Source: Fundicoccus_A sp052115865
GTDB lineage: Bacteria; Bacillota; Bacilli; Lactobacillales; Aerococcaceae
Direction: 5' to 3'
DNA length: 64,000 bases
Assembly (NCBI RefSeq): GCF_052115865.1
Contig: NZ_JBQKME010000002.1
Coordinates: 186,001 to 250,000, forward strand
Of this stretch, positions 43,974 through 52,413 are shown piece after piece. Below the pieces are notes generated by a model that saw only the letters and a program-made list of their open reading frames with translations, was not told where the DNA came from and ran no database searches. How positions within the stretch are numbered: position 1 is the first letter of the stretch; every line of letters starts with the position of its first letter. A program made the translations under genes and the position numbers.

Positions 43974-44620
43974 TAATAAATACTACCGCCCGTAACTTTT
44001 AAATCTTCTTGGTGGTTAAATTCAATAATCACTTCAAGTGTTAGACGGATGGCTTTGATGATATCCGCTAGTTCCATTGATGGGGTATCTGCCTTATCTA
44101 TAACCTGTTCTGTTTGATACGGAATATGCATAAAGCCTGCTTTTAAAGTTGGATATTGTGTGTGGGCTAAATAAAGTGCTTGATACATAATATGATTACA
44201 AACAAATGTCCCAGCAGAATTGGAAACAAAAGCCGGAATATTTTCTTGCTTAAGTTTTTCAACGATCGCTTTAATAGGTAAGCGACTAAAATAAGCAGGA
44301 CTTCCATTGGCTTGAATCGCTTCATCTATTGGTTGGTTATTTAAATTATCTGGAATACGCGCGTCATCAATATTAATTGCGACTCTTTCTAAAGAAATCC
44401 CTGCTCGTCCTCCAGCTTGCCCTATACTTAAGACAACATCAGGCTGATGTTCTTTAATGGCTTGGCTTAATTTCTCAGCTGATAGGTCAAATACGGTTGG
44501 TAATTCTAATTTGATAATTTGGGCGTTTCCAATCACATCTCCAATTTGTTTAATCGCTTCAAGTGAAGGATTGATGGCTTCACCACCAAATGGATCAAAA
44601 GCAGTCAGTAAAATTTTCAT
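43973..44620 (-). CDS. pcp: Pyroglutamyl-peptidase I
   Basis: Removes N-terminal pyroglutamate from peptides. 215 residues, cysteine peptidase family C15. Start LLTAFDPFGGEAINPS; catalytic Glu in GISLERVAIN (about 81), Cys in SNSAGTFVCNHIMY (about 144) and His in FMHIPYQ (about 168). Single gene. Confidence 0.97.
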   Translation of the reverse strand: MKILLTAFDPFGGEAINPSLEAIKQIGDVIGNAQIIKLELPTVFDLSAEKLSQAIKEHQPDVVLSIGQAGGRAGISLERVAINIDDARIPDNLNNQPIDEAIQANGSPAYFSRLPIKAIVEKLKQENIPAFVSNSAGTFVCNHIMYQALYLAHTQYPTLKAGFMHIPYQTEQVIDKADTPSMELADIIKAIRLTLEVIIEFNHQEDLKVTGGSIY

Positions 44621-44653
44621 GTTAATGGACTCCTTTATATGCGGCAGTGATAT

Positions 44654-45148
44654 TTATTTTAAAGTTACACGGCCTACTTCTTGTCCTTTTGTTACTGTTC
44701 CACTTGTGGTTAATTCAAATGATTCAATGACTTCATCGCCATTTGTAAAAATAACGACAATATCAGTCTCTTTCTCTGCATCCAAAACTTCTTGTAGATT
44801 CATTGTGGATACGACATCATTGTGTGTAATTTTTTGAGATTCTTTTACTACCGTATCAAAAGGCTTGCCATCTAGTGATACAGTGTCAATTCCCATATGT
44901 AATAAAACTTCTAGTTTTGAACTTAATAAGCCTACCGCATGCTGAGTAGGAAAGACTGTGCTTACATTACCATCAACAGGTGCCGTTACTGTACCATTGG
45001 TTGGTCTAACAGCATAGCCATCGCCCATCATTTTTTGCGCAAAAACGGGATCACTGACATCTTCAACTTTGATTAATTCCCCATCAGCGGGTGCATATAA
45101 AATAATTTCTTTTGTTTCTTCTTCTTTCTTTTTAAAAAAATTAAACAT
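44654..45148 (-). CDS. PTS glucose-type IIA component
   Basis: Stand-alone EIIA-Glc-like phosphocarrier, 164 residues. The phosphorylated His is in LLHMGIDTV and the partner His in FPTQHAVGLLS. The start is ATG 45148 (MFNFFKKKEEE) with GGAGG eight to nine bases upstream; a longer frame begins 15 codons earlier but has no RBS. It can donate phosphate to sugar-specific IIBC proteins encoded elsewhere. Located divergently from uppP. Confidence 0.95.
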   Translation of the reverse strand: MFNFFKKKEEETKEIILYAPADGELIKVEDVSDPVFAQKMMGDGYAVRPTNGTVTAPVDGNVSTVFPTQHAVGLLSSKLEVLLHMGIDTVSLDGKPFDTVVKESQKITHNDVVSTMNLQEVLDAEKETDIVVIFTNGDEVIESFELTTSGTVTKGQEVGRVTLK

Positions 45149-45241
45149 TTTCTTCCTCCATATTTTGTGGCATTTATACCAAAATAATACCATAAGGCCA
45201 GCATTTAATAAAATAATAAAGCTATAAAAGACTTATTAGTG

Positions 45242-45247
45242 TATAAT
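45242..45247 (+). promoter_or_regulatory. -10 element of uppP
   Basis: Perfect TATAAT 31 bases before the uppP ATG, preceded directly by TG. No good -35 is visible. Confidence 0.45.
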
Positions 45248-45277
45248 GGGATTTGTTATTAATGAAGAGGTGATTAA

Positions 45278-46117
45278 ATGCAAAATATTATAGATACGAT
45301 AGAATTACTGAAAATAATCCTTTTAGGTGTTGTCCAAGGTATTACCGAATGGCTACCGATTAGTAGTACTGGACATATGATTTTAGTCGATGAATTTATT
45401 ACATTAAATAGTTCAGCTGAGTTTAAAGAAATGTTCTTTGTTTTGGTTCAATTAGGGTCCATTTTTGCAGTTATTTTGCTTTATTTTAATAAACTAAACC
45501 CTTTTTCTTTTAAGAAATCAAAAGAAGAACGAAAAGATACTTGGATGCTATGGTTCAAGGTTGCTGTCGGTAGTATTCCGGTGATGATTGTTGGATTAGC
45601 GTTGGAAGATTACGTAAATGAATATTTTTACAATCCATGGGTCGTAGCAATTGCCTTAATTTCATACGGTATTATCTTTATATGGGTTGAAAATAATCAA
45701 ACTGCTAAACATTCATTTATGGTTAAAACTTTTAATGAGTTATCCTTCCGTAGAGCCTTTTTTATTGGATGTTTCCAAGCTCTAGCCATTATTCCAGGGA
45801 CATCTCGTTCTGGTTCAACGATAATCGGTGCCTTATTACTTGGTACGTCCCGCTTTATAGCAACCGAATTTTCATTTTTCCTAAGTATTCCAGTGATGTT
45901 CGGGGCAAGCTTCTTAAAATTAATTAGTTTTGGCTTTAATTTTACGCAAGCTGAACTTATTTATTTGATGGTAGGCATGTTCGTAGCATTTATCGTTTCA
46001 GTCATTGCCATTCGTTTCTTACTTGGATTCTTGAAACGCAATGACTTTAAAGCTTTTGGATACTATCGTATCGCATTAGGTTCGCTGGTTATCCTTTATT
46101 TCTTATTTAATCGTTAA
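45278..46117 (+). CDS. uppP: Undecaprenyl-diphosphatase UppP (BacA)
   Basis: Dephosphorylates undecaprenyl diphosphate to regenerate the lipid carrier for cell-wall precursors; overproduction gives bacitracin resistance in other species. 279 residues with about eight membrane segments. Active-site motifs are GITEWLPISSTGHMIL (about 21-36) and PGTSRSGSTI (about 173-182). RBS GAAGAGGTG precedes the ATG. Confidence 0.97.
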   Translation: MQNIIDTIELLKIILLGVVQGITEWLPISSTGHMILVDEFITLNSSAEFKEMFFVLVQLGSIFAVILLYFNKLNPFSFKKSKEERKDTWMLWFKVAVGSIPVMIVGLALEDYVNEYFYNPWVVAIALISYGIIFIWVENNQTAKHSFMVKTFNELSFRRAFFIGCFQALAIIPGTSRSGSTIIGALLLGTSRFIATEFSFFLSIPVMFGASFLKLISFGFNFTQAELIYLMVGMFVAFIVSVIAIRFLLGFLKRNDFKAFGYYRIALGSLVILYFLFNR

Positions 46118-46122
46118 AAAAT

Positions 46123-46169
46123 AGACCTAGAATTGTAGTCATCAAAATTACAATTCTAGGTCTTTTATT
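46123..46169. terminator. Bidirectional terminator between uppP and V-ATPase operon
   Basis: Perfect 15-base arms (46123-46137 and 46149-46163, AGACCTAGAATTGTA and complement), 11-base loop, T-rich on the plus strand and A-rich before it. Confidence 0.92.
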
Positions 46170-46173
46170 GAAT

Positions 46174-46797
46174 TTAACGATCTTTAATTTTAATCATACG
46201 CGTTATTGAAGAACGTTCATTTTCTTCTAATTTCATTTCAATAAAATAAATAGTTTCTTCCAAATTCGGAATTGTCTGATATTCCAGAGCGTTGACACGA
46301 CGACGTGTTTTTTCAATTTCACTCGCCATCAACTGGCAGGTTTTTTCAATTTCTGCCAAATCTAACAAATCTTGCAATGAATTTTCAATAGCAACAATTG
46401 TCTCATCCATTTCACTATTAGAAGCAACAAAACTATAATCACTATCGGATGATGTATCTAAATCCTCAATGTCTACATGTAATTTAGGCACCCGAACACT
46501 CATAATATTGTCTTCACGGATTCGCAAAGAAACATCTTTAGTTGGGGTAGCGAACGTCTCACTAACCATGCGGTCGTTTTCTAATGTTTTAGCTAAAACA
46601 AAATCTTGCATGACAGGTTGTAAATTCTCTTCAACTTTTTGGCGTAATTCATTATTTTGTCTAATTAATAAAATAAATTGACGTACTAATTCATCACGCT
46701 TGTCTTTAAGTAGTTTATGCCCTCTTGTGGCTAATTCAAGACGGTCTTTTAATTTACTCAGTTCACCACGTGTAGGTTTAACATTTAGCTTTGCCAA
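46174..46797 (-). CDS. ntpD: V-type ATPase subunit D
   Basis: Central rotor shaft subunit of V1. 207 residues, long helices at both ends: TRGELSKLKDRLELATRGHKLLKDKRDEL (residues about 9-37, read in two parts) and KTRRRVNALEYQTIPNLEETI in the C-terminal helix. Last gene of the operon; the ntpH and ntpJ genes that follow in Enterococcus hirae are not here. Confidence 0.97.
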   Translation of the reverse strand: MAKLNVKPTRGELSKLKDRLELATRGHKLLKDKRDELVRQFILLIRQNNELRQKVEENLQPVMQDFVLAKTLENDRMVSETFATPTKDVSLRIREDNIMSVRVPKLHVDIEDLDTSSDSDYSFVASNSEMDETIVAIENSLQDLLDLAEIEKTCQLMASEIEKTRRRVNALEYQTIPNLEETIYFIEMKLEENERSSITRMIKIKDR

Positions 46798-46803
46798 ATG
46801 GCA

Positions 46804-48186
46804 TCACTCCTTATCTGGTAAATACTGATCAATCATCGAAGATTTAATTCGTTTTAATTCTGATTTTGGTAATATATCTAATAATTCCCATGCAAGATGA
46901 AGTGTTTCAAAGATTGAACGCTCTGTATCAAACCCTTGATTCACATATTCCTTTTCAAAACGATCAGCAAATTCAACATAAAGCTTGTCTGTTGGAGATA
47001 ATGCAGCTTCTCCTAAAACGGCTGATAGTTCTTTCGCTTGTTTTCCTTCAGCATAAGCTGCAAAGACTTGGTTCATCGTTGGAGCATGGTCTTCACGCGT
47101 CTTGCCTTCTCCAATACCATCATCTTTCAATCGTGACAAGGACGGTAATACATCAATGGGTGGACGGTAACCATTATTATATAACTCAGCTGAAAGAATA
47201 ATTTGCCCTTCTGTTATATAACCTGTTAAGTCTGGAATTGGATGGGTAATATCATCTTCCGGCATGGTTAAAATAGGTAATTGTGTAACTGAGCCTTTTT
47301 TTCCCTCGATACGCCCCGCACGTTCATATAAGCCAGCTAAGTTGGTATATAAATAACCTGGATAACCACGTCGACCTGGCACTTCACGGCGTGCAGCAGA
47401 AACTTCACGCAAGGCTTCACAATAATTGGTAATATCTGTCATAATAACTAAAACATGCATACCTTTTTCAAAAGCTAAATATTCTGCTGTCGTTAAGGCA
47501 ATTTTTGGCGTCGCTAATCGTTCGATTGATGGGTCACTTGCTAGATTTATAAACATCACAGAACGGTCTAGTGCGCCTGACTCACGTAAATCATCCATAA
47601 AGAATTGTGCCTCTTCGAAAGTAACACCCATCGCTGCAAAAACAACCGCAAAATTATCATCAGAATTCAATACAGCTGATTGTCTTGCAATTTGAGCGGC
47701 TAGTTCTTTATGAGGAAGCCCTGAACCTGAAAAAATAGGTAATTTTTGGCCACGAACCAATGTATTCAAATGATCAATGGTCGAGATTCCTGTTTGAATA
47801 AATTCATCTGGATAAACACGTGAAACTGGATTAATCGGCTCCCCTTCGATATCCAATTCTTTTTCAGATATAATAGCAGGTCCTTCATCCATCACTTTAC
47901 CCATTCCATCAAAGACACGCCCAATCATGTCTTCTGAAACATCAATGGTTAATGGTTTCCCTTGAAAACGGACACGGGTTCTATCAATATTAATTCCGCT
48001 TGAACCTTCAAATAATTGAACAACAGCGGCATCTTCACTTAATTCTAAAATCTGTCCTTGGCGAATTTCACCTGTTTGTAATTCAACTTCCACTAAATCG
48101 TTATAATGCGCATCTTGAACCCCTTTTACAATCATAATTGGGCCTTCAATTTGAGAGGTTGTACGATATTCAATAATTCTTGCCAT
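46804..48186 (-). CDS. ntpB: V-type ATPase subunit B
   Basis: Non-catalytic subunit of the V1 hexamer. About 460 residues. The nucleotide loop is degenerate (FSGSGLPHKELAAQIARQ), as usual for B. RVYPDEFIQTGISTIDHLN and ALREVSAARREVPGRRGYPGY are family signatures. I start it at ATG 48186 (MARIIEYRTT), with GGAGGGG about nine bases upstream; the longer frame to 48234 overlaps ntpA and has no RBS. Confidence 0.97.
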   Translation of the reverse strand: MARIIEYRTTSQIEGPIMIVKGVQDAHYNDLVEVELQTGEIRQGQILELSEDAAVVQLFEGSSGINIDRTRVRFQGKPLTIDVSEDMIGRVFDGMGKVMDEGPAIISEKELDIEGEPINPVSRVYPDEFIQTGISTIDHLNTLVRGQKLPIFSGSGLPHKELAAQIARQSAVLNSDDNFAVVFAAMGVTFEEAQFFMDDLRESGALDRSVMFINLASDPSIERLATPKIALTTAEYLAFEKGMHVLVIMTDITNYCEALREVSAARREVPGRRGYPGYLYTNLAGLYERAGRIEGKKGSVTQLPILTMPEDDITHPIPDLTGYITEGQIILSAELYNNGYRPPIDVLPSLSRLKDDGIGEGKTREDHAPTMNQVFAAYAEGKQAKELSAVLGEAALSPTDKLYVEFADRFEKEYVNQGFDTERSIFETLHLAWELLDILPKSELKRIKSSMIDQYLPDKE

Positions 48187-48187
48187 C

Positions 48188-49966
48188 TTAATTTTCCCCT
48201 CCAGTTTGTAAAACTTCACGCATATCTTGATCAATTTGTTCTTTAATTAAATCAATTTGATCTCTGTTATCTTCCGTAATTTCTTTACTACGTGCGATAC
48301 GTTCACGTACCTGATTTGTGCCATTTTCGATATCAGAATATGTCGCACCATATTCTTGGGTTTCGCGAGCTTTTTCATCAAAATGCAAAATATTTGATAA
48401 CATACTTGCTTGTTTATCAAAAGATGTATAGGTATCAATATCATCATAAGCATTTTGCTGTAAATAGTCTTCACGTAGCATCCTAGCTGTCATCATTGTG
48501 ATTCGATCACGATCAGACAAGGACTCTACTCCAACTAGCTGAACAATTTCTTGAAGTTCACTTTCATTTTGTAAGATACTCATCCCACGATTAACCATTC
48601 CAAGCCAATTCATATTAGTCCTTTGGTTAATTGTTTCACCAATTTCATCTAAGTAAAGTGAATACGATTCTAACCAATCAACGGCTGGGAAATGTCGTCT
48701 TTGTGAAAGACCTGAATCTAAGCCCCAGAACACTTTAACAACTCGTAAGGTATTTTGTGTTACAGGTTCAGAAGTATCTCCACCTGGAGGTGAAACAGCA
48801 CTTATAGCCGTTACCGACCCTTGTCTACCACTATTCCCAAGTACTTCGACAAGACCTGCACGTTCATAGTATTCAGCAATACGAGAACCTAAATAGGCAG
48901 GGTAACCTTCATCTCCTGGCATTTCTTCCAAACGTCCAGACATTTCTCGTAATGCTTCGGCCCATCTTGAAGTGGAATCGGCCATTACTGCAACAGAATA
49001 ACCCATATCACGGTAATATTCAGCGATTGTAATCCCCGTATAAATAGAGGCTTCACGCGCTGCAACTGGCATATTTGAAGTGTTGGCGATCAAAATAGTC
49101 CGTTCCATCAGTGATTCACCTGTATTAGGATCAATCAGTTTTGGAAACTCATCTAATACTTCAGTCATTTCATTTCCACGTTCACCACAACCGATATAAA
49201 CAACGATATCAACATCTGAATATTTAGCAATTTGATGTTGGATAACTGTTTTTCCTGCACCAAAAGGTCCCGGAATCGCAGCTGCCCCTCCTTTGGAAAC
49301 AGGGAAAAATGTATCAATCACTCTTTGCCCTGTAATTAAAGGCTGTTTTGGTAGCAATTTACGTTTATATGGTCGCCCTTGACGAACGGGCCATCTTTGT
49401 TTCAAAGTTCCTTCGAATATACTACCATCTTTTTGCTCTACCGTATAAACGATATCATCAACTGTTTTTTCACCCGGTTCGATACTTTTAATTGTTCCTG
49501 AAACACCTTTTGGAATCATAATACGGTGTTCAACAATTTTAGTTTCTTGTACTACAGCAACAACATCACCATGTTCAACAGTATCACCAATCGAAACTTT
49601 AGCTTCTACTTCCCAAAGCTTTTCTTTATCTAAAACGGGAACGCTGACTCCTCGAGCTAAATACTCACTTTTGGTTACTTCTTCGATTTTTTCTAATGGT
49701 CTTTGAATCCCATCAAACATTTGTGACATTAATCCAGGACCTAACTCTACGGATAATGGTAATCCTGTTGTTTCAACGGGTTCATTTAAACCAAGTCCTG
49801 ACGTTTCTTCATATACTTGAATAGCGGCGACATCATTTTCCATTTGAATAATCTCACCAATTAGTTGCAAGTTTCCTACTTTGACAATATCACGGATATT
49901 AGCTGATTCCATATTTGCAGCTTCAACTAATGGTCCAGCTACTTTAATTACTCTTCCTTGACTCAA
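48188..49966 (-). CDS. ntpA: V-type ATPase catalytic subunit A
   Basis: Catalytic subunit of V1. 592 residues: N-terminal barrel, non-homologous bulge (about 115-190), P loop GPFGAGKTV (about 231-239), GCGERGNEMTE, and ADSTSRWAEALREMSGRLEEMPG-type region. Full length for the family. It follows ntpG and precedes ntpB by one base. Confidence 0.98.
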   Translation of the reverse strand: MSQGRVIKVAGPLVEAANMESANIRDIVKVGNLQLIGEIIQMENDVAAIQVYEETSGLGLNEPVETTGLPLSVELGPGLMSQMFDGIQRPLEKIEEVTKSEYLARGVSVPVLDKEKLWEVEAKVSIGDTVEHGDVVAVVQETKIVEHRIMIPKGVSGTIKSIEPGEKTVDDIVYTVEQKDGSIFEGTLKQRWPVRQGRPYKRKLLPKQPLITGQRVIDTFFPVSKGGAAAIPGPFGAGKTVIQHQIAKYSDVDIVVYIGCGERGNEMTEVLDEFPKLIDPNTGESLMERTILIANTSNMPVAAREASIYTGITIAEYYRDMGYSVAVMADSTSRWAEALREMSGRLEEMPGDEGYPAYLGSRIAEYYERAGLVEVLGNSGRQGSVTAISAVSPPGGDTSEPVTQNTLRVVKVFWGLDSGLSQRRHFPAVDWLESYSLYLDEIGETINQRTNMNWLGMVNRGMSILQNESELQEIVQLVGVESLSDRDRITMMTARMLREDYLQQNAYDDIDTYTSFDKQASMLSNILHFDEKARETQEYGATYSDIENGTNQVRERIARSKEITEDNRDQIDLIKEQIDQDMREVLQTGGEN

Positions 49967-49993
49967 ATGTTTCCCTCCTTTTATTTTTCATCA

Positions 49994-50314
49994 TTATAAA
50001 ATATCAGCTCCAATAGCTTTTTCTACATTCTCTTTGATACGTGCCATACCTAATCCTTTACCTTTTTTATGGGTAGGAATTAAAATAACAGCGGGTACCA
50101 TAACAGAATCATAATATCGTATTGTATCAGGTATAAGTTCAGCTATGTCTTCCGTTATATATACAACACCATATTGTTCTTTGGCTAATGTATCTAAAAT
50201 AGTTGTGGCTTCTTGTGCTTTTGTCGTTGGATAAGCATCAAAGCCTAACATCTTAAAAGGAAGTATTGCATCTCGATTACCGACAACTGCAATACGATAT
50301 GTATTTCTAGTCAT
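49994..50314 (-). CDS. ntpG: V-type ATPase subunit F
   Basis: Small rotor subunit bound to D; named NtpG in Enterococcus. About 106 residues with a Rossmann-like fold: YRIAVVGNRDAILPFKMLGF and VVYITEDIAELI. The ATG at 50314 overlaps the end of ntpC by eight bases; a longer frame from 50359 reads through the ntpC end and is unlikely. Confidence 0.94.
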   Translation of the reverse strand: MTRNTYRIAVVGNRDAILPFKMLGFDAYPTTKAQEATTILDTLAKEQYGVVYITEDIAELIPDTIRYYDSVMVPAVILIPTHKKGKGLGMARIKENVEKAIGADIL

Positions 50315-51323
50315 AAACCGGACGCATCCTTTCTCTAATTTTCTCAGTTGAAATACCACTTATGCGTCCATTTAAAACAAGGCGTAAGTTGGTGATTTCC
50401 ATTTCTTTGCGATATAAATAAAATAGCAAAGGTGCAACTTCATTAGACGTTAATTGTTCTTCTTGAAGCATTTGATACATATACTCCGTCTCCAATTGCT
50501 CCAATTGAAACGTCTCAATCGTGCCATCCTTCATTTTTTTAATATAATCGTCAAATGCTTTACTATAAGGTAATTGCGTAAAAGACTCAAACCATTCAGC
50601 AATTCGATTTTCCGAAACTAGACTTATCAACTCATTAATCGGAATAGACCCCTTATCAGTTGTCATCTCAAACATAAAACTGCGTGGTTTATTTAAATCT
50701 AAGCCACGTTTAACTGTAATGACATTATAGAAGTCAATCATTGTAGTAATTGTTGCATCAATAACAGGATTAGAATTAGCTTGCCTAATATCATCCAAAT
50801 GATCAAAATAAGCCATGTCTAACCCTAAGTTAACGACTTTTATATCTTGATAGTTTTGATAATCTGACCAAATATGTTTCATTCGATCAATAATCACTTG
50901 AGGTATAACAGATGATTCATTTGTTTGAATAATGTGATATAACTCATCATAGCTAAATCGACCGATGGGAATCATTAAATTTTCAAGATCCTGATTCAGA
51001 ATCTGATTTCTAAAAATAATTTTAAAGTTATGATAAATATATTTAGCCGCAAAAACCTCTACAACCGTTTGATCCGGCGCTTCTGCCAAAGCAAAACGAT
51101 AGTTTGAAATTAGATTATTCATTAAATGTTCTTCAATCTTATCTAAATCCTGTAAATCTTCTGCTTTGAAAAAATAACGGGTATCTTCTAAAATACGCAA
51201 AGTCGCAGAAATCGAAGGACTGCCAAGTAATTGTTCAAATTGTTGACCATTTAAAAGGGTTCCTGAACGAACATCAATCAAGGTATTTATTTGACTATAA
51301 TTTGTTTTACTCAAATAATTCAC
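50307..51323 (-). CDS. ntpC: V-type ATPase subunit C
   Basis: Socket subunit (V/A-type C, homolog of eukaryotic d) linking the rotor shaft to the K ring. 338 residues, helical, with the family start VRSGTLLNGQQFEQLL and the C-terminal KEMEITNLRLVLNGRISG. It lies between ntpE and ntpG in the order known from E. hirae. Confidence 0.95.
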   Translation of the reverse strand: MNYLSKTNYSQINTLIDVRSGTLLNGQQFEQLLGSPSISATLRILEDTRYFFKAEDLQDLDKIEEHLMNNLISNYRFALAEAPDQTVVEVFAAKYIYHNFKIIFRNQILNQDLENLMIPIGRFSYDELYHIIQTNESSVIPQVIIDRMKHIWSDYQNYQDIKVVNLGLDMAYFDHLDDIRQANSNPVIDATITTMIDFYNVITVKRGLDLNKPRSFMFEMTTDKGSIPINELISLVSENRIAEWFESFTQLPYSKAFDDYIKKMKDGTIETFQLEQLETEYMYQMLQEEQLTSNEVAPLLFYLYRKEMEITNLRLVLNGRISGISTEKIRERMRPVYD

Positions 51324-51908
51324 CTACGCTTCATTGAAAACACGTTTGGCAATTTCAGCACTCATATCATGACGCGTTGCATCAACCAATTTGGAATAAA
51401 TATAATTATAATCCACACGACCAATCGAAATAATAAAGCCACCTTTTTTCTCAATAGGATGAAGGTTTATTTTGATCTTATTAAATTCAGCTTTTAAGTC
51501 TGATAAATCCTCTTCCGTGAAATGCTTCAAGGTATATTCACCAAATTGAATACGTAAATAATTATCGTGATACATTTCTAACACTTGATAAACAAACTTC
51601 AAATGTTCTTCCTTAGACCAATGATTCATCGCATCAATCGCTTGATCAAACATACTTACAATCATCTTTTGTTTACCAATCAAGGCTGATTGACGACGTC
51701 TATTTTCAACTTGTTGAATCTGTTGTTCATACTTATTTTTCATTCGTTCAAGTGCTAATTCTTCCTCATAAACAAAATTATCATGGAAATCACGACTGTC
51801 TTTTTCAAATTGTTTAGCAGCTTCTTCTTTTGCTCTATCTAGCTTTAACTGCCCTTTTTTATGCGCTTGCTTTATGACAGACGCTTGTAAGCGAGTTAAT
51901 TCTGACAT
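51324..51908 (-). CDS. ntpE: V-type ATPase subunit E
   Basis: Peripheral stalk subunit. 194 residues: a long charged N-terminal helix (about 5-90, rich in K, E, Q, R) and a globular C-terminal domain ending GGFIISIGRVDYNYIYSKLVDATRHDM-type. It is identified by topology, size and position after ntpK; sequence conservation in this family is low. Confidence 0.9.
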   Translation of the reverse strand: MSELTRLQASVIKQAHKKGQLKLDRAKEEAAKQFEKDSRDFHDNFVYEEELALERMKNKYEQQIQQVENRRRQSALIGKQKMIVSMFDQAIDAMNHWSKEEHLKFVYQVLEMYHDNYLRIQFGEYTLKHFTEEDLSDLKAEFNKIKINLHPIEKKGGFIISIGRVDYNYIYSKLVDATRHDMSAEIAKRVFNEA

Positions 51909-51953
51909 TAGATATCCCCCTTCTTAAATAATTCAATTCTAATAAATATCTCC

Positions 51954-52409
51954 TTAAATTAATAAGAAAGAAATAACAAATGCTAAAATAGCGTACATTT
52001 CCACCATCGAAGCAAAGATAATACCTCTTGATGTCTCTTCTGGACGTTTAGCTAAAATTCCCATAGAAGTTGTAGCAACTCTTGCTTGGTCGCCTGCTGA
52101 GAAGTAACCAACAATGGCGATAGGTAAAGAAGCAACTAATAATCCAAATCCTTGTTCTAAACTCATACCAGGTTCCATTTCTAAGAAGATCATAAAACCA
52201 ATAACGAAACCATATAGACCTTGTGATGCAGGCATCAGTTGTAAAATCAATGCTTGTGCGAATTTCTCAGGTTCTTCTTTAACTAAAGAAGCAGCTGCTT
52301 GACCAACGGTACCTAGGCCTCGAGCAGAAGATATCCCACATAATGAAACTGCTAAAAACACACCAAGTCCTGCTAAAATCATGCCACCATTTTCCATAAA
52401 AAAGTTCAT
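51954..52409 (-). CDS. ntpK: V-type ATPase membrane ring subunit K, Na+-type
   Basis: Duplicated c-type subunit with four transmembrane helices, 151 residues. Compared with E. hirae NtpK, whose Na+ site is known, the ligands are kept: Gln63 (Gln65 there) in PASQGLYGF, Gln108 (Gln110) in AGDQARVA and the essential Glu137 (Glu139) in ASMVEMYAIL. Ser62 replaces Thr64, still a hydroxyl side chain. I infer Na+ translocation. Confidence 0.96.
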   Translation of the reverse strand: MNFFMENGGMILAGLGVFLAVSLCGISSARGLGTVGQAAASLVKEEPEKFAQALILQLMPASQGLYGFVIGFMIFLEMEPGMSLEQGFGLLVASLPIAIVGYFSAGDQARVATTSMGILAKRPEETSRGIIFASMVEMYAILAFVISFLLI

Positions 52410-52413
52410 AAAC

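Noticed and set aside
45149..45193. 15-codon N-terminal extension of the PTS IIA gene
   Set aside because: No RBS, whereas GGAGG precedes the internal ATG at 45148.
48187..48234. Upstream start of ntpB
   Set aside because: Would overlap the end of ntpA; a strong RBS precedes ATG 48186.
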